Under the pieces are notes generated by a model. It did not search any database. It was given only the letters and a program-made list of their open reading frames with translations, and had not been told where the DNA came from. The translations under genes were made by a program, and so were the position numbers. 64,000 nt of DNA from Candidatus Heimdallarchaeota archaeon (lineage in GTDB: Archaea > Asgardarchaeota > Heimdallarchaeia > JABLTI01): NCBI GenBank assembly GCA_018238155.1, contig JABCTZ010000037.1:62001-126000 (forward strand). Direction: 5' to 3'. Position 1 is the stretch's first letter; each line of letters starts with the position of its first letter. Of the stretch, positions 36,041-44,345 are shown piece by piece.

Positions 36041-36232
36041 TTTTAGCACCTTTGGTATTCTATCTAGTAATTTTTAATGATTATGTCTAAAGTACCTCAT
36101 ATATCTCTTTTGACAATTTGCTATTAAACCGATAAAGAATATATTAACGTATAATCATATTACATCACTCAGAGAAAAGGTTTATTTCAACTTACATCTC
36201 TCTTATTTATAGAATAATTGTGAGGTTGTAAA

Positions 36233-37693
36233 ATGTCAAATAACATTTTAGGAAACTTAGAACCGAAGCTTATTTGGGAAATTTTCGAAGAAATAACGAC
36301 CATTCCAAGACCTTCTAATAAGGAAGAAAAGATTCGTTCTTGGATTAAGAAATGGGCTAAAAAAAATAATATTACAATTAAAAATGAAGATAAAGTTGGA
36401 AATCTTCTTCTTAGAAAAGAAGCAACAAAAGGCTGTGAGAAGTTTCCCACTTTAGTTATACAAGCTCACTTGGATATGGTTTGTCAAAAGAATGCTGGTG
36501 TAGAAATAGATTTTGAGAATGATCCTTTAACTATTGTTCTTGAAGACAATATCGTTTCAGCGAAAGGTACGTCCCTTGGAGCTGATAATGGTATTGGGAT
36601 GGCATATGGTTTAGCAGCCTTAGTAGATAGTGAACTAAAACATGGACCTTTAGAGTTGCTTTTCACAGTTGATGAAGAAACGGGATTAACTGGAGCTTTT
36701 GCTCTTAAACCGGGTTTCTTTTCAGGCAAGTATCTATTAAATGTTGATAGTGAAGAGCTAGGAACAATTACTATAAGCAGTGCAGGCGGAGGAGGAACTG
36801 ATTTCACTCTACCTATTAATTTTAAAGAGCTTCAAGATTCGCATGCTATGGAAATCTTTGTTTCAGGTCTACAAGGTGGTCACTCGGGCATTGATATTGA
36901 TCTTCCTCGCCTTAATGCAATAAAAGTTGGATTAGACGGATTACTAACACTGCAAGATGAAAACATTCAGATTAAAACAATAATTGCCGGAACAGCACAT
37001 AATGCAATTCCAAGAAACTTTACTGCGGGAATCGTTTTTCCAAAAGAAAACAAGAAAAGTGTCAAGAAAAAACTTAATGACTGGAAAAATAAAACGCTAT
37101 CAATTGGAAGAGAAGCTGAATCAAAACTTAAAATTGAAATTAAGGATAGTTCTGCATCTAAAGCAATTTCTAAAGAGAAAACAAAGGCGGTTCTTGAATT
37201 ATTAGAGAGTATATTTCATGGACCAATTTCCTTTAGCAAAGAAATAAGCGGTTTAGTTCAAACATCCAATAATTTAGCAACAGTAAAAATGACAAAAAAA
37301 GATATACAGGTGCATGTTAGCACTAGAAGCTCTGTAGATGAAGAAATGAATGAAGCCCGAGAAAAGCTGAAAAAAGTAGGAGAAGAAGTAGGATTTATCG
37401 TAAAATTAGATAAGGCATATCCTGGATGGAGACCTGATACTAAATCACCTTTTCTGAAACTTGTTCAAGAGAAATATGATGAAGTGACTCAAACTCCAAC
37501 TAAATTAATTGCAATTCACGCAGGATTAGAGTGCGGTCTTTTTCTTGCACTGGACTCCAATTTACAAGTGGCGTCTATAGGTCCAAATATCAAAAATGCT
37601 CATAGCCCAGACGAATATGTTGAAATTACTAGTGTAGGAATAATTTGGAATGTAATCAAAAAATTAATTGAAAACATGGGTGCCTTAAACTAA
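36233..37693 (+). CDS. pepD: PepD-type (M20C) Xaa-His dipeptidase
   Basis: 486 residues. Zinc-site motifs are QAHLDMVCQK (H, D), GTSLGADNGIGMAY (bridging D), VDEETGLTGAF (catalytic and metal E) and NVDSEELGTITISSAGGGG. The later GLQGGHSGIDID lies in the lid-dimerization domain and HAGLECG and NAHSPDEYVE near the end. This is the complete aminoacyl-histidine dipeptidase pattern. The protein is cytosolic and cleaves dipeptides. A GAGGTTG sits 12 bases before the ATG. Confidence 0.93.
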   Translation: MSNNILGNLEPKLIWEIFEEITTIPRPSNKEEKIRSWIKKWAKKNNITIKNEDKVGNLLLRKEATKGCEKFPTLVIQAHLDMVCQKNAGVEIDFENDPLTIVLEDNIVSAKGTSLGADNGIGMAYGLAALVDSELKHGPLELLFTVDEETGLTGAFALKPGFFSGKYLLNVDSEELGTITISSAGGGGTDFTLPINFKELQDSHAMEIFVSGLQGGHSGIDIDLPRLNAIKVGLDGLLTLQDENIQIKTIIAGTAHNAIPRNFTAGIVFPKENKKSVKKKLNDWKNKTLSIGREAESKLKIEIKDSSASKAISKEKTKAVLELLESIFHGPISFSKEISGLVQTSNNLATVKMTKKDIQVHVSTRSSVDEEMNEAREKLKKVGEEVGFIVKLDKAYPGWRPDTKSPFLKLVQEKYDEVTQTPTKLIAIHAGLECGLFLALDSNLQVASIGPNIKNAHSPDEYVEITSVGIIWNVIKKLIENMGALN

Positions 37694-37699
37694 GATAGA

Positions 37700-37724
37700 T
37701 TTTTTTCAACGGCATCTTTTTTTT
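37700..37724 (+). terminator. Poly-T terminator after pepD
   Basis: Two T-runs (seven at 37700-37706 and eight at 37717-37724) follow the pepD stop without a strong hairpin, as is usual for archaeal termination. Confidence 0.45.
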
Positions 37725-37860
37725 AATATTTGTAGAGATTTACAGCAAAAAAAGTCTCTTTTTGCTTCTTTTTTACTAAAAAATTATAACTGCTTTTAAT
37801 ATAATAGTCAGTACTATACGAATAAGAATATAATAACTCCAACAATAGGAGGATGTTACT

Positions 37861-38757
37861 ATCAAAAAATTTAAGGGAATATTTGCATCCACACTCACTC
37901 CATTTGACAAAAATGATGAAGTAAATTATCAAATATTAGAGAAGCAAATTGAACATATTGTAAGCAAAGGTGTTCATGGAATAGTTGCAGCCGGGATAAA
38001 TGGTGAATTTTCTAGTATGGATTTAATTGAAAGGAAAAAAGTAATTGAGGTATCGGTAGAAGCAGCTAAAAATCGTGTGCCAGTTATAGCCGGAGCATAT
38101 TCAACAAGTTGGAAAGAAGCTCTCGAACTGATTAAATTTTCAGAAGAGAAAGGTGCATCAGCAGCTGTTCTAACTACACCGTTTTTCTTTAGAAGGCCAA
38201 CAAACGAAGGATTATATCAATATTTTAGTAATATTTTATCTGAAGTAAAGAAATTTCCAATAATATTATGTAATGTTCCCATTTATTCATTGATAGAACT
38301 GAAACACGATTTAATTGAAAGCCTTCTTCTAAAACATAAAAACATTGTTGGAATTAAAGATATAAGTGGAAAACCTGATAGCATAACAGCCTATTCAGGA
38401 GTATTCGAAGATTTATCTGTTCTTATTGGAAGTGATCGGTTAGTTTTTCATGGTCTCAATATTCAATGTGATGGAGCTGTTAGTGCTATCGCAAGCATTT
38501 TTCCAGATTATGTTTTAAAAATTTATAATGCCTATGAAGAAGGAAATATTGATCAAGCATGGATAGAACAAGAATCCTTGACAGGAATCCGATCTCTGCT
38601 GAAGAGATTTCCTTCAAGAGCGGCGCAAAAATTCATCTTTTCAAAAATTGCCGGTGAAGAATCATACGTTCGTGCTCCATTAAGAAATCTTTCACAAGAA
38701 GATAAAGACAATTTGCAGTTTATTCTTGAAGAACATGGGTTACTTTCTTTAGATTAA
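37861..38757 (+). CDS. DapA/N-acetylneuraminate lyase family aldolase, apparent ATC start
   Basis: 298 residues. The chain begins IKKFKGIFASTLTPF, the normal N-terminus of this family, where the first codon is usually ATG. Here it is ATC (37861), with AGGAGG ending eight bases upstream, ideal spacing. No ATG, GTG or TTG lies between the upstream in-frame stop (37846) and 37861, and the next ATG (38017) would remove the first strand of the barrel. Schiff-base lysine lies in NIVGIKDISGK, the tyrosine region in ILCNVPIYS, and GGINGE-like loop reads AAGINGEFSS. The aldehyde or ketoacid substrate is not clear. Confidence 0.75.
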   Translation: MKKFKGIFASTLTPFDKNDEVNYQILEKQIEHIVSKGVHGIVAAGINGEFSSMDLIERKKVIEVSVEAAKNRVPVIAGAYSTSWKEALELIKFSEEKGASAAVLTTPFFFRRPTNEGLYQYFSNILSEVKKFPIILCNVPIYSLIELKHDLIESLLLKHKNIVGIKDISGKPDSITAYSGVFEDLSVLIGSDRLVFHGLNIQCDGAVSAIASIFPDYVLKIYNAYEEGNIDQAWIEQESLTGIRSLLKRFPSRAAQKFIFSKIAGEESYVRAPLRNLSQEDKDNLQFILEEHGLLSLD

Positions 38758-38900
38758 ACAGCAACATTGTAAGCTCTTTCGTGCTCATTCAGCATTCAAG
38801 TAAAAATCTGAAACATAACTTCTAATGAAAGTTTTTTATAGTTCAAAAACTGCAATTGTTTGAGCTTATATTAATAAATACTAAATTGGAGCTATTTAAA

Positions 38901-39767
38901 ATGTGTAGAAGACAAAAGGAAGACCTACGCTCAGAAGTGGAAAAATTAGGCAAAGAAACATATTATACAATGTCCGATGGGACAAAGGTAAGAGTACTTG
39001 TATTCGATTCAGCCGAAAACATACATGAGTATTCGATATTTGTCATTCCAGGATTTCTCACGGTTTTTCAAGGATGGGATGATGCAATTGCGCCTCTTTC
39101 TAAAGAATACAAAGTTTATTATTTTGAGTCTCGAGAGAAATCTTCAAGCATAATGCCTAACAAAAGAATTGAACGAAAAGTTACCCTTACAAGAATGGCT
39201 TATGATCTTAAAGAAGTCATTGAACAAATGAAGCTTGATAAAACAAAGTACATTACTGTTTGTAGTTCTACTGGCGGTACAATACAAATCGAAGCTCTGA
39301 GTAATAAATGGATAAATCCACCTGGAGCTGTAATGGTTGGTCCATCTACACAGTATAATCTTCACCTCATTGTTCCAATATTGCTTTATATGGTGCCTAA
39401 TTTCGTTAAGAAAATCTTTATGCCAATCTTTCGATTCTACATGGGAAGATTCCATGTTGATAAAAAGAAATATCCGGAACAGTATAGGAAATATGTTCGT
39501 GCAGGTGAGGAATCTAATCTTCGAAAGATTCGTAAAGCCATTTGGAAAATGGGTAACAAATACAGCTGCTGGGAAATGGTTCCAAAGGTTGAAACAAAAA
39601 CACTACTGATTGGTGCTACAGAAGATAAAATGCACACCGCAGAGATAACTCAACGCGTACATGAATTGATGCCGAATTCTGAATATAAGGATCTAGGAAC
39701 AAATAAAGCTACGCACGGTCAGCCATTAGTTGATATTGTGAAGAAATTCATTAGTGAATTAAAATAA
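38901..39767 (+). CDS. Alpha/beta hydrolase-fold protein
   Basis: 288 residues. After an N-terminal strand pair come FVIPGFLTVFQGWDD (oxyanion loop), the nucleophile elbow VCSSTGG (serine), and near the C-terminus TLLIGATEDKMHTAEI (acid) and KATHGQPLVD (histidine). The nucleophile elbow lacks the usual GxSxG first glycine. The chain starts at the ATG at 38901 with GGAG ten bases before it. Substrate unknown. Downstream a bidirectional terminator separates it from the convergent gene. Confidence 0.78.
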   Translation: MCRRQKEDLRSEVEKLGKETYYTMSDGTKVRVLVFDSAENIHEYSIFVIPGFLTVFQGWDDAIAPLSKEYKVYYFESREKSSSIMPNKRIERKVTLTRMAYDLKEVIEQMKLDKTKYITVCSSTGGTIQIEALSNKWINPPGAVMVGPSTQYNLHLIVPILLYMVPNFVKKIFMPIFRFYMGRFHVDKKKYPEQYRKYVRAGEESNLRKIRKAIWKMGNKYSCWEMVPKVETKTLLIGATEDKMHTAEITQRVHELMPNSEYKDLGTNKATHGQPLVDIVKKFISELK

Positions 39768-39790
39768 TTATTGACAAAAATAGATGAAAA

Positions 39791-39815
39791 GAAAGAGTGC
39801 TATAGCAACTTTTTC
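39791..39815. terminator. Bidirectional hairpin terminator
   Basis: GAAAGAGT-GCTA/TAGC-A-ACTTTTTC folds with a bulge and ends in a T-run, placed between the convergent hydrolase and the 39832-40515 gene. Confidence 0.45.
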
Positions 39816-39831
39816 TATTTTCATTCTCTAT

Positions 39832-40515
39832 TTAGAAATCGTCTTCTTCTGAGGCTGGTTTTCTACAACCTGTTGCTATAGATGAAAATTCGATTATTTT
39901 CCACTGACCATTTTTATTTTTACCCACTTGAATAGGAGTTGGATTGTCTTTCCCTCCACTTTGAATAAAGAGCTTGCCATATTTTCCATCCGAATTAAAT
40001 GTAAGTAATGACATTGCAAGTTTCTTCTCATTAAATTTGTAATCATCTTTATAATTTGCACCAAGATAAGATTTCACTATATTGATATCTTCCGCCATGT
40101 GCTTAAACAAATAACGATTCGATTTTCCAAGTTTGAGTCCAGTTAGTGTTGAAGCATCCTTTTGATTGTGTTTCTTTGATAAAACAACAGTAGCCATAGG
40201 GTCACCAATTTCTGGATCAAGGCAATAATTATATGCAGCAATTAGCAAATGAAATACAGATTGTGCAGGATCAGAAGCATTTTTCTCCCAGCTTTTCTTG
40301 AATTTATCAAAATCAGTTATCATAGTCCCAGTGATTTTTTTAGACACTTTCATTCCACCATATTGTTTTGCAACAGTTCTATCACTATTTTCTTGAGCTT
40401 CACTTTCAGCTTTACTTATAGCCTTTTTAGCTTCTTTTTCTGCAGCATCTTCTGCAGAATCACGTACCACTTTTTTTACAGCTCTTGAAGCTTTTCTACG
40501 TATCTTGTCAAACAT
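39832..40515 (-). CDS. Protein of unknown function, helical basic N-terminus
   Basis: 227 residues. Residues 1-50 are a charged helix (KASRAVKKVVRDSAEDAAEK). The following domain begins near FHLLIAAYNYCLDPEIGDPMATVVLS and continues with LKLGKSNRYLFKHMAEDI. It resembles a small family of hypothetical proteins whose role I do not know. No signal peptide. A cysteine (ATGCRKPA) is close to the acidic C-terminus. Confidence 0.6.
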   Translation of the reverse strand: MFDKIRRKASRAVKKVVRDSAEDAAEKEAKKAISKAESEAQENSDRTVAKQYGGMKVSKKITGTMITDFDKFKKSWEKNASDPAQSVFHLLIAAYNYCLDPEIGDPMATVVLSKKHNQKDASTLTGLKLGKSNRYLFKHMAEDINIVKSYLGANYKDDYKFNEKKLAMSLLTFNSDGKYGKLFIQSGGKDNPTPIQVGKNKNGQWKIIEFSSIATGCRKPASEEDDF

Positions 40516-40636
40516 TTATACCACATCATTATTTAAAAAATAGATGTTTTTTACATAAGACTCCATATTTCTATCAATAAAGTAGCCTTACTCAAATTAT
40601 ATTTCTTTCTATTTAAGATTTATAAAGAATGGATGC

Positions 40637-42184
40637 TCATTTGATATCTGCTAATTCTTCGTAGAGATTATTCTGTTTCATCGTTGTGTAAAGTTTGTTG
40701 TAAACATTGTAATATTTCAGGTATTTTTTCGCATTTTCCAAGATTGGTTTACGCTTTTCTTCAATGATTACCATTTCTTCTGCCGCTGCAGCAATATTTT
40801 TGTATAATCCCCCACCAACCCCAGCTAAAATTGCTGCACCCAAAGCAGTTGCTTCTTCTACTTTTCCTTTGATAACAGGCACATTGCATATATCAGCTTC
40901 GATTTGGTTCCAAATAGCATTTCGCGAAGCTCCACCAGTAATTCTTAATTCATCAATTACAACACCAAGTTCTTTCATAACTTGCAGATTGGTTTTAATT
41001 TCGTAACAAGTAGCTTCCATTATTGCACGAATAATATGACTTCTTTTGTGACCCAAACTCAAACCAAAAATCAATCCTTTGGCTTTGGGATTCCAATGAG
41101 GTGCACCTGCACCAGTAAAGTGAGGTAACACCATAACTCCTTCTGAACCAGGAGAAATTGATTCTGCTTGCATACCCAATAAATCATATGAATCTAAATT
41201 GAGATTTGGAGCGAGACTTTTTTCAGCTGAAGAAAAATTATCTCTAAACCACCTTAAAATAGAACCTGTTGTGAAGATACTTGCTTCGTAAACATATTTA
41301 CCCGGAATTGTATGACAACTACATAGGACTCTTCTTTTTGAATCTCGTGTACTTTTATCCAAAAATGCTAGAAGAAAGGTTCCTGTGCCAGTAGTTGCTT
41401 TTACTCTCCCTTGTTTTATAACACCAACACCTAAAGCAGCACATTGTTGATCACCGCCTCCAGCAATAATTGGCAATCCTTCGGGCAAACCAGTTTCAAC
41501 AGCAGCCTTCTTTGTTAATCCACCTATTTTAGTGCCAGAAGGCATCGGTTTTGGCAGTTTTTCTTTTGGAATATCTAAAGCATTTAAAATCTTATCAGAC
41601 CAAACCAATTTTTTTATATCAAAAAGCATTGTTCGCGAAGCATTACTAAAATCGGTAATAAATTCGTCTGTCAATTTCATTTGAACGTAATCATGAACTA
41701 ACAAGAATTTGTGAGTGTTTTGAGAAATCTTTGGAAGATGCTGTTGTATCCAAAGTATTTTTGGTGCAGAGAAATAGGGATCAACAGTCAATCCAGTAAT
41801 TTCATAAATTTTTTCAGAACCAATTTTTTCTACAATTGCTTTACATTCATTAATTGTTCGCCTATCTTGCCATACAATTGCTCGAGAGAGGGAGTCCCCT
41901 TCAACATCTACAGGTACAATTGTTTCTCTCTGATTTGTTACACTTGCACTAATAATGTTTGATTGAGTGATTTTTGATTTAGTAAGCACTTCTTTAATAG
42001 TATTTTTTGTTACAATCCACCAATCCTCAGCATTTTGTTCAACCTCATTGGGAGTTGGAAAGAAGCAATCGTATTCTTGATACGCACTTTCAACAATCTC
42101 TCCTTTTTGATTGAAGAGAATTGATCTTCCCCCAGTTGTTCCAATATCAATGCTTAAGAGAAATCGGTCTTTTTTATTACTCAC
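40637..42184 (-). CDS. FGGY-family carbohydrate kinase (glycerol kinase-like)
   Basis: 515 residues. N-terminal phosphate loop LLSIDIGTTGGRSILF, substrate region VTNQRETIVPVD with AIVWQDRRT, metal/base aspartate in IAGGGDQQCAALGVG, ATP site ATTGTGTFLLAF and GGASRNAIWNQIEADI. The NQRET-WQDRRT combination points to glycerol kinase-like members; xylulokinase-like substrates are not excluded. GTG start with GGTGGAT upstream. No glp genes adjacent, so the substrate remains open. Confidence 0.85.
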   Translation of the reverse strand: MSNKKDRFLLSIDIGTTGGRSILFNQKGEIVESAYQEYDCFFPTPNEVEQNAEDWWIVTKNTIKEVLTKSKITQSNIISASVTNQRETIVPVDVEGDSLSRAIVWQDRRTINECKAIVEKIGSEKIYEITGLTVDPYFSAPKILWIQQHLPKISQNTHKFLLVHDYVQMKLTDEFITDFSNASRTMLFDIKKLVWSDKILNALDIPKEKLPKPMPSGTKIGGLTKKAAVETGLPEGLPIIAGGGDQQCAALGVGVIKQGRVKATTGTGTFLLAFLDKSTRDSKRRVLCSCHTIPGKYVYEASIFTTGSILRWFRDNFSSAEKSLAPNLNLDSYDLLGMQAESISPGSEGVMVLPHFTGAGAPHWNPKAKGLIFGLSLGHKRSHIIRAIMEATCYEIKTNLQVMKELGVVIDELRITGGASRNAIWNQIEADICNVPVIKGKVEEATALGAAILAGVGGGLYKNIAAAAEEMVIIEEKRKPILENAKKYLKYYNVYNKLYTTMKQNNLYEELADIK

Positions 42185-42228
42185 GTTTATCCACCATTTT
42201 AATGAACAGCTTTGCAGCTATTTTGTTT

Positions 42229-43035
42229 TCATTGAATATGTTTCTTACTATTAATAACTCGATTTTTCTTAGCTAAAATGAAAAAGCGCTGACTTGTTGT
42301 TTCGAAATACCCTTTCTTCTCAATTTCATAATGCATTTCTTTCAATTTGCTTAGATATTTTTCAATCGTGAAATCAGGCAGTTGCCAAGGGATTGCTTTA
42401 AAATAGTAAACAATTGCACCAATATCAAAAGCTTTCGTTTTTGGCGAGTTTTCCTCCTCTTGAAGAATTGTAAATCCTACATCTCTCAATCCCTTTGCAG
42501 CATATTTTAGATTCCATTCAGAAGGCTGAGATATAATATCAATAGGTGCTTCAAGAAAAGCATTGAACTCCAAATCATTTTCTCCTCCAACTTGCTGAGT
42601 GACAAACAAACCGCCTTTCTTTAAGATTCTAAAAACTTCTTTAGGTGAATAGAATTCATGCCTATTGATAATAAGATCAAATTTTTCATCTTCAAAAGGA
42701 AGTTTTTCATCATCTTCATCTATTTCAACAACTTTCACAGAAATTGGTTCAAGTTTTTTCTGAGCTACAAACACATTTGGTTTATACGCTTCCGTAGCAT
42801 ACGTATCCTTAGGTAAAGGTTGCAACGAATACAATAATTCTCCACCACCAGTTCCCATATCAAGTAATGAATTTGCAGATCGAATTAATGGAATAACTCT
42901 ACTTTGATAACTCCAAGTTAGAGGTTCCATAACCATACGACCTTCAATATATGAAAAATCCCATCCAGAGAAATGATGCTTTGCATTATCCAAAAACAAT
43001 TCAAATAGTTCTTCAGAGGTAAAATTTTCATTCAT
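42229..43035 (-). CDS. Class I SAM-dependent methyltransferase
   Basis: 268 residues. Motif I is LLDMGTGGGELLYSL near residues 57-71. The acidic residue after strand 2 is in VKVVEIDEDDEKLPF, followed by KFDLIINRHEFYSPKEVFRILKKGGLFVTQQVGG. The product resembles bacterial RlmA-like or generic Methyltransf_11 proteins, but the substrate cannot be assigned. It ends 44 bases upstream of the FGGY kinase gene on the same strand. Confidence 0.8.
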   Translation of the reverse strand: MNENFTSEELFELFLDNAKHHFSGWDFSYIEGRMVMEPLTWSYQSRVIPLIRSANSLLDMGTGGGELLYSLQPLPKDTYATEAYKPNVFVAQKKLEPISVKVVEIDEDDEKLPFEDEKFDLIINRHEFYSPKEVFRILKKGGLFVTQQVGGENDLEFNAFLEAPIDIISQPSEWNLKYAAKGLRDVGFTILQEEENSPKTKAFDIGAIVYYFKAIPWQLPDFTIEKYLSKLKEMHYEIEKKGYFETTSQRFFILAKKNRVINSKKHIQ

Positions 43036-43224
43036 GATAATTCATTTCCCAAAGAATAGTCTTATATTTTACCTTTAAACTATTTCTTCAAGAAGCAAAA
43101 TTTGCTAGAGATCTAATCTTTGTTACTTTATGGATATGCGCTATCCACAAGGTTCAAAATATGATGTATCTCTATTGTATTAAGATAATACAAATTTAGC
43201 ATTAAAAGTGGATGGTTTTTAAAA

Positions 43225-44232
43225 TTGAAGATATTCTTTGACGAAACACAAAAAGAAAGGGGAAAAATAAACACTAACTATTCTATCCTTCGAGATTCTT
43301 TGAGAAGTGAAGGTTTTCAGATAGAAGTGTACGATGATTTCCCAATTTCAGCAAAGTCTTTGAAATGTGATGTATTTGTCTTTGCTTGCCCAGATGGGTC
43401 GAAATTAGCAAAAAATGAAATTGATGTTATATTCAATTTTGTTGAAAAAGGAGGAGGACTACTTGTTATTAGTAATGCAGGTGGAGATCGTGGATTAAGA
43501 ACAAATATGAATGAAGTTTTGAATAGATTTGGTATTGAAATGTTATCAGATCAAGTCAAAGATGAAGCTAACAATGAATTTAATATGCCTACTCATCCTG
43601 TAATAAAAGATATTAAAAATCACCCGATTTGCTCTGGTGTATCAGAAGTTGTTGTTGTTGCAGGAAGTTCAATTAGAGGCTCCTCAAATATGAAAGGGTT
43701 GGCTTATACATCTCCCGCTGCAGATCCACCTAACTCACCAATAGTTGTTGCTGGGAATTTCAAGAATGGAAGAGTGGTAGCTGTTGGTTCATACCGATTA
43801 TTTTCAAATTATGGAGCAGGATTATCTCTTCGAAATAACAAAACATTTGCGATGAATATTTTTAGATGGTTAGCTGGTGAAACAACAGGCAAAGGAGCAG
43901 TAGCAACATCTACTCAAACGCTTCCATCCTCTTCCACTGTTCAATCACAAGTTAGTGCTGTTGTTCCCCCAAAACAAAAAACCACAACTACTTCAAAGAA
44001 AGCTTCACCTATTCCACCCACACCAACCAGTATAACAAGTAATTCGGCAATTGCAACTACAGGACCAGCAAGTAACCAAGCAGTAATTCAAGAAATAGAA
44101 GGACTAAAATCTGAAATATCTGAAATGCGAGATATCATTGCTCGATTGTATACAGATTCCCTTGGTTATCTTCAAGAAATGAAAGAAGAAGTAAGAGCTA
44201 TGCTCGATTATATTCGTACTAAAGAAGGGTAA
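43225..44232 (+). CDS. GIFT-domain protein related to IFT52, with C-terminal coiled coil
   Basis: 335 residues. Residues 1 to about 215 follow the GIFT domain of eukaryotic IFT52: ILRDSLRSEGFQIEV, CDVFVFACPDGSKLAKNEIDVI, FVEKGGGLLVISNAGGDR, TNMNEVLNRFGIEMLSDQV, then PIVVAGNFKNGRVVAVGSYRLFSN and a closing MNIFRWLAG. IFT52 shows the same order (GYKSLLKKLR, F-ALKQYLDEGGSVLVLLGEGGE, TNINFLLEEYGI, GKLAVLGSVHMFSD). A proline-threonine-rich linker (about 220-290) precedes a terminal coiled coil (EIEGLKSEISEMRDIIARL). GIFT folds also occur in some bacterial proteins, so it may be cousin rather than ancestor of IFT52. TTG start with GGATGG nine bases upstream. Confidence 0.7.
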   Translation: MKIFFDETQKERGKINTNYSILRDSLRSEGFQIEVYDDFPISAKSLKCDVFVFACPDGSKLAKNEIDVIFNFVEKGGGLLVISNAGGDRGLRTNMNEVLNRFGIEMLSDQVKDEANNEFNMPTHPVIKDIKNHPICSGVSEVVVVAGSSIRGSSNMKGLAYTSPAADPPNSPIVVAGNFKNGRVVAVGSYRLFSNYGAGLSLRNNKTFAMNIFRWLAGETTGKGAVATSTQTLPSSSTVQSQVSAVVPPKQKTTTTSKKASPIPPTPTSITSNSAIATTGPASNQAVIQEIEGLKSEISEMRDIIARLYTDSLGYLQEMKEEVRAMLDYIRTKEG

Positions 44233-44345
44233 TTTTTTCCTTTCTTTCTATTTTCAATTATTTTTTTAATTTAAAACATTACATTATTAATTCAGATGTG
44301 TATTAAGCAATAATACGAACAAATTCAAAATTGACGGTTTAGATC

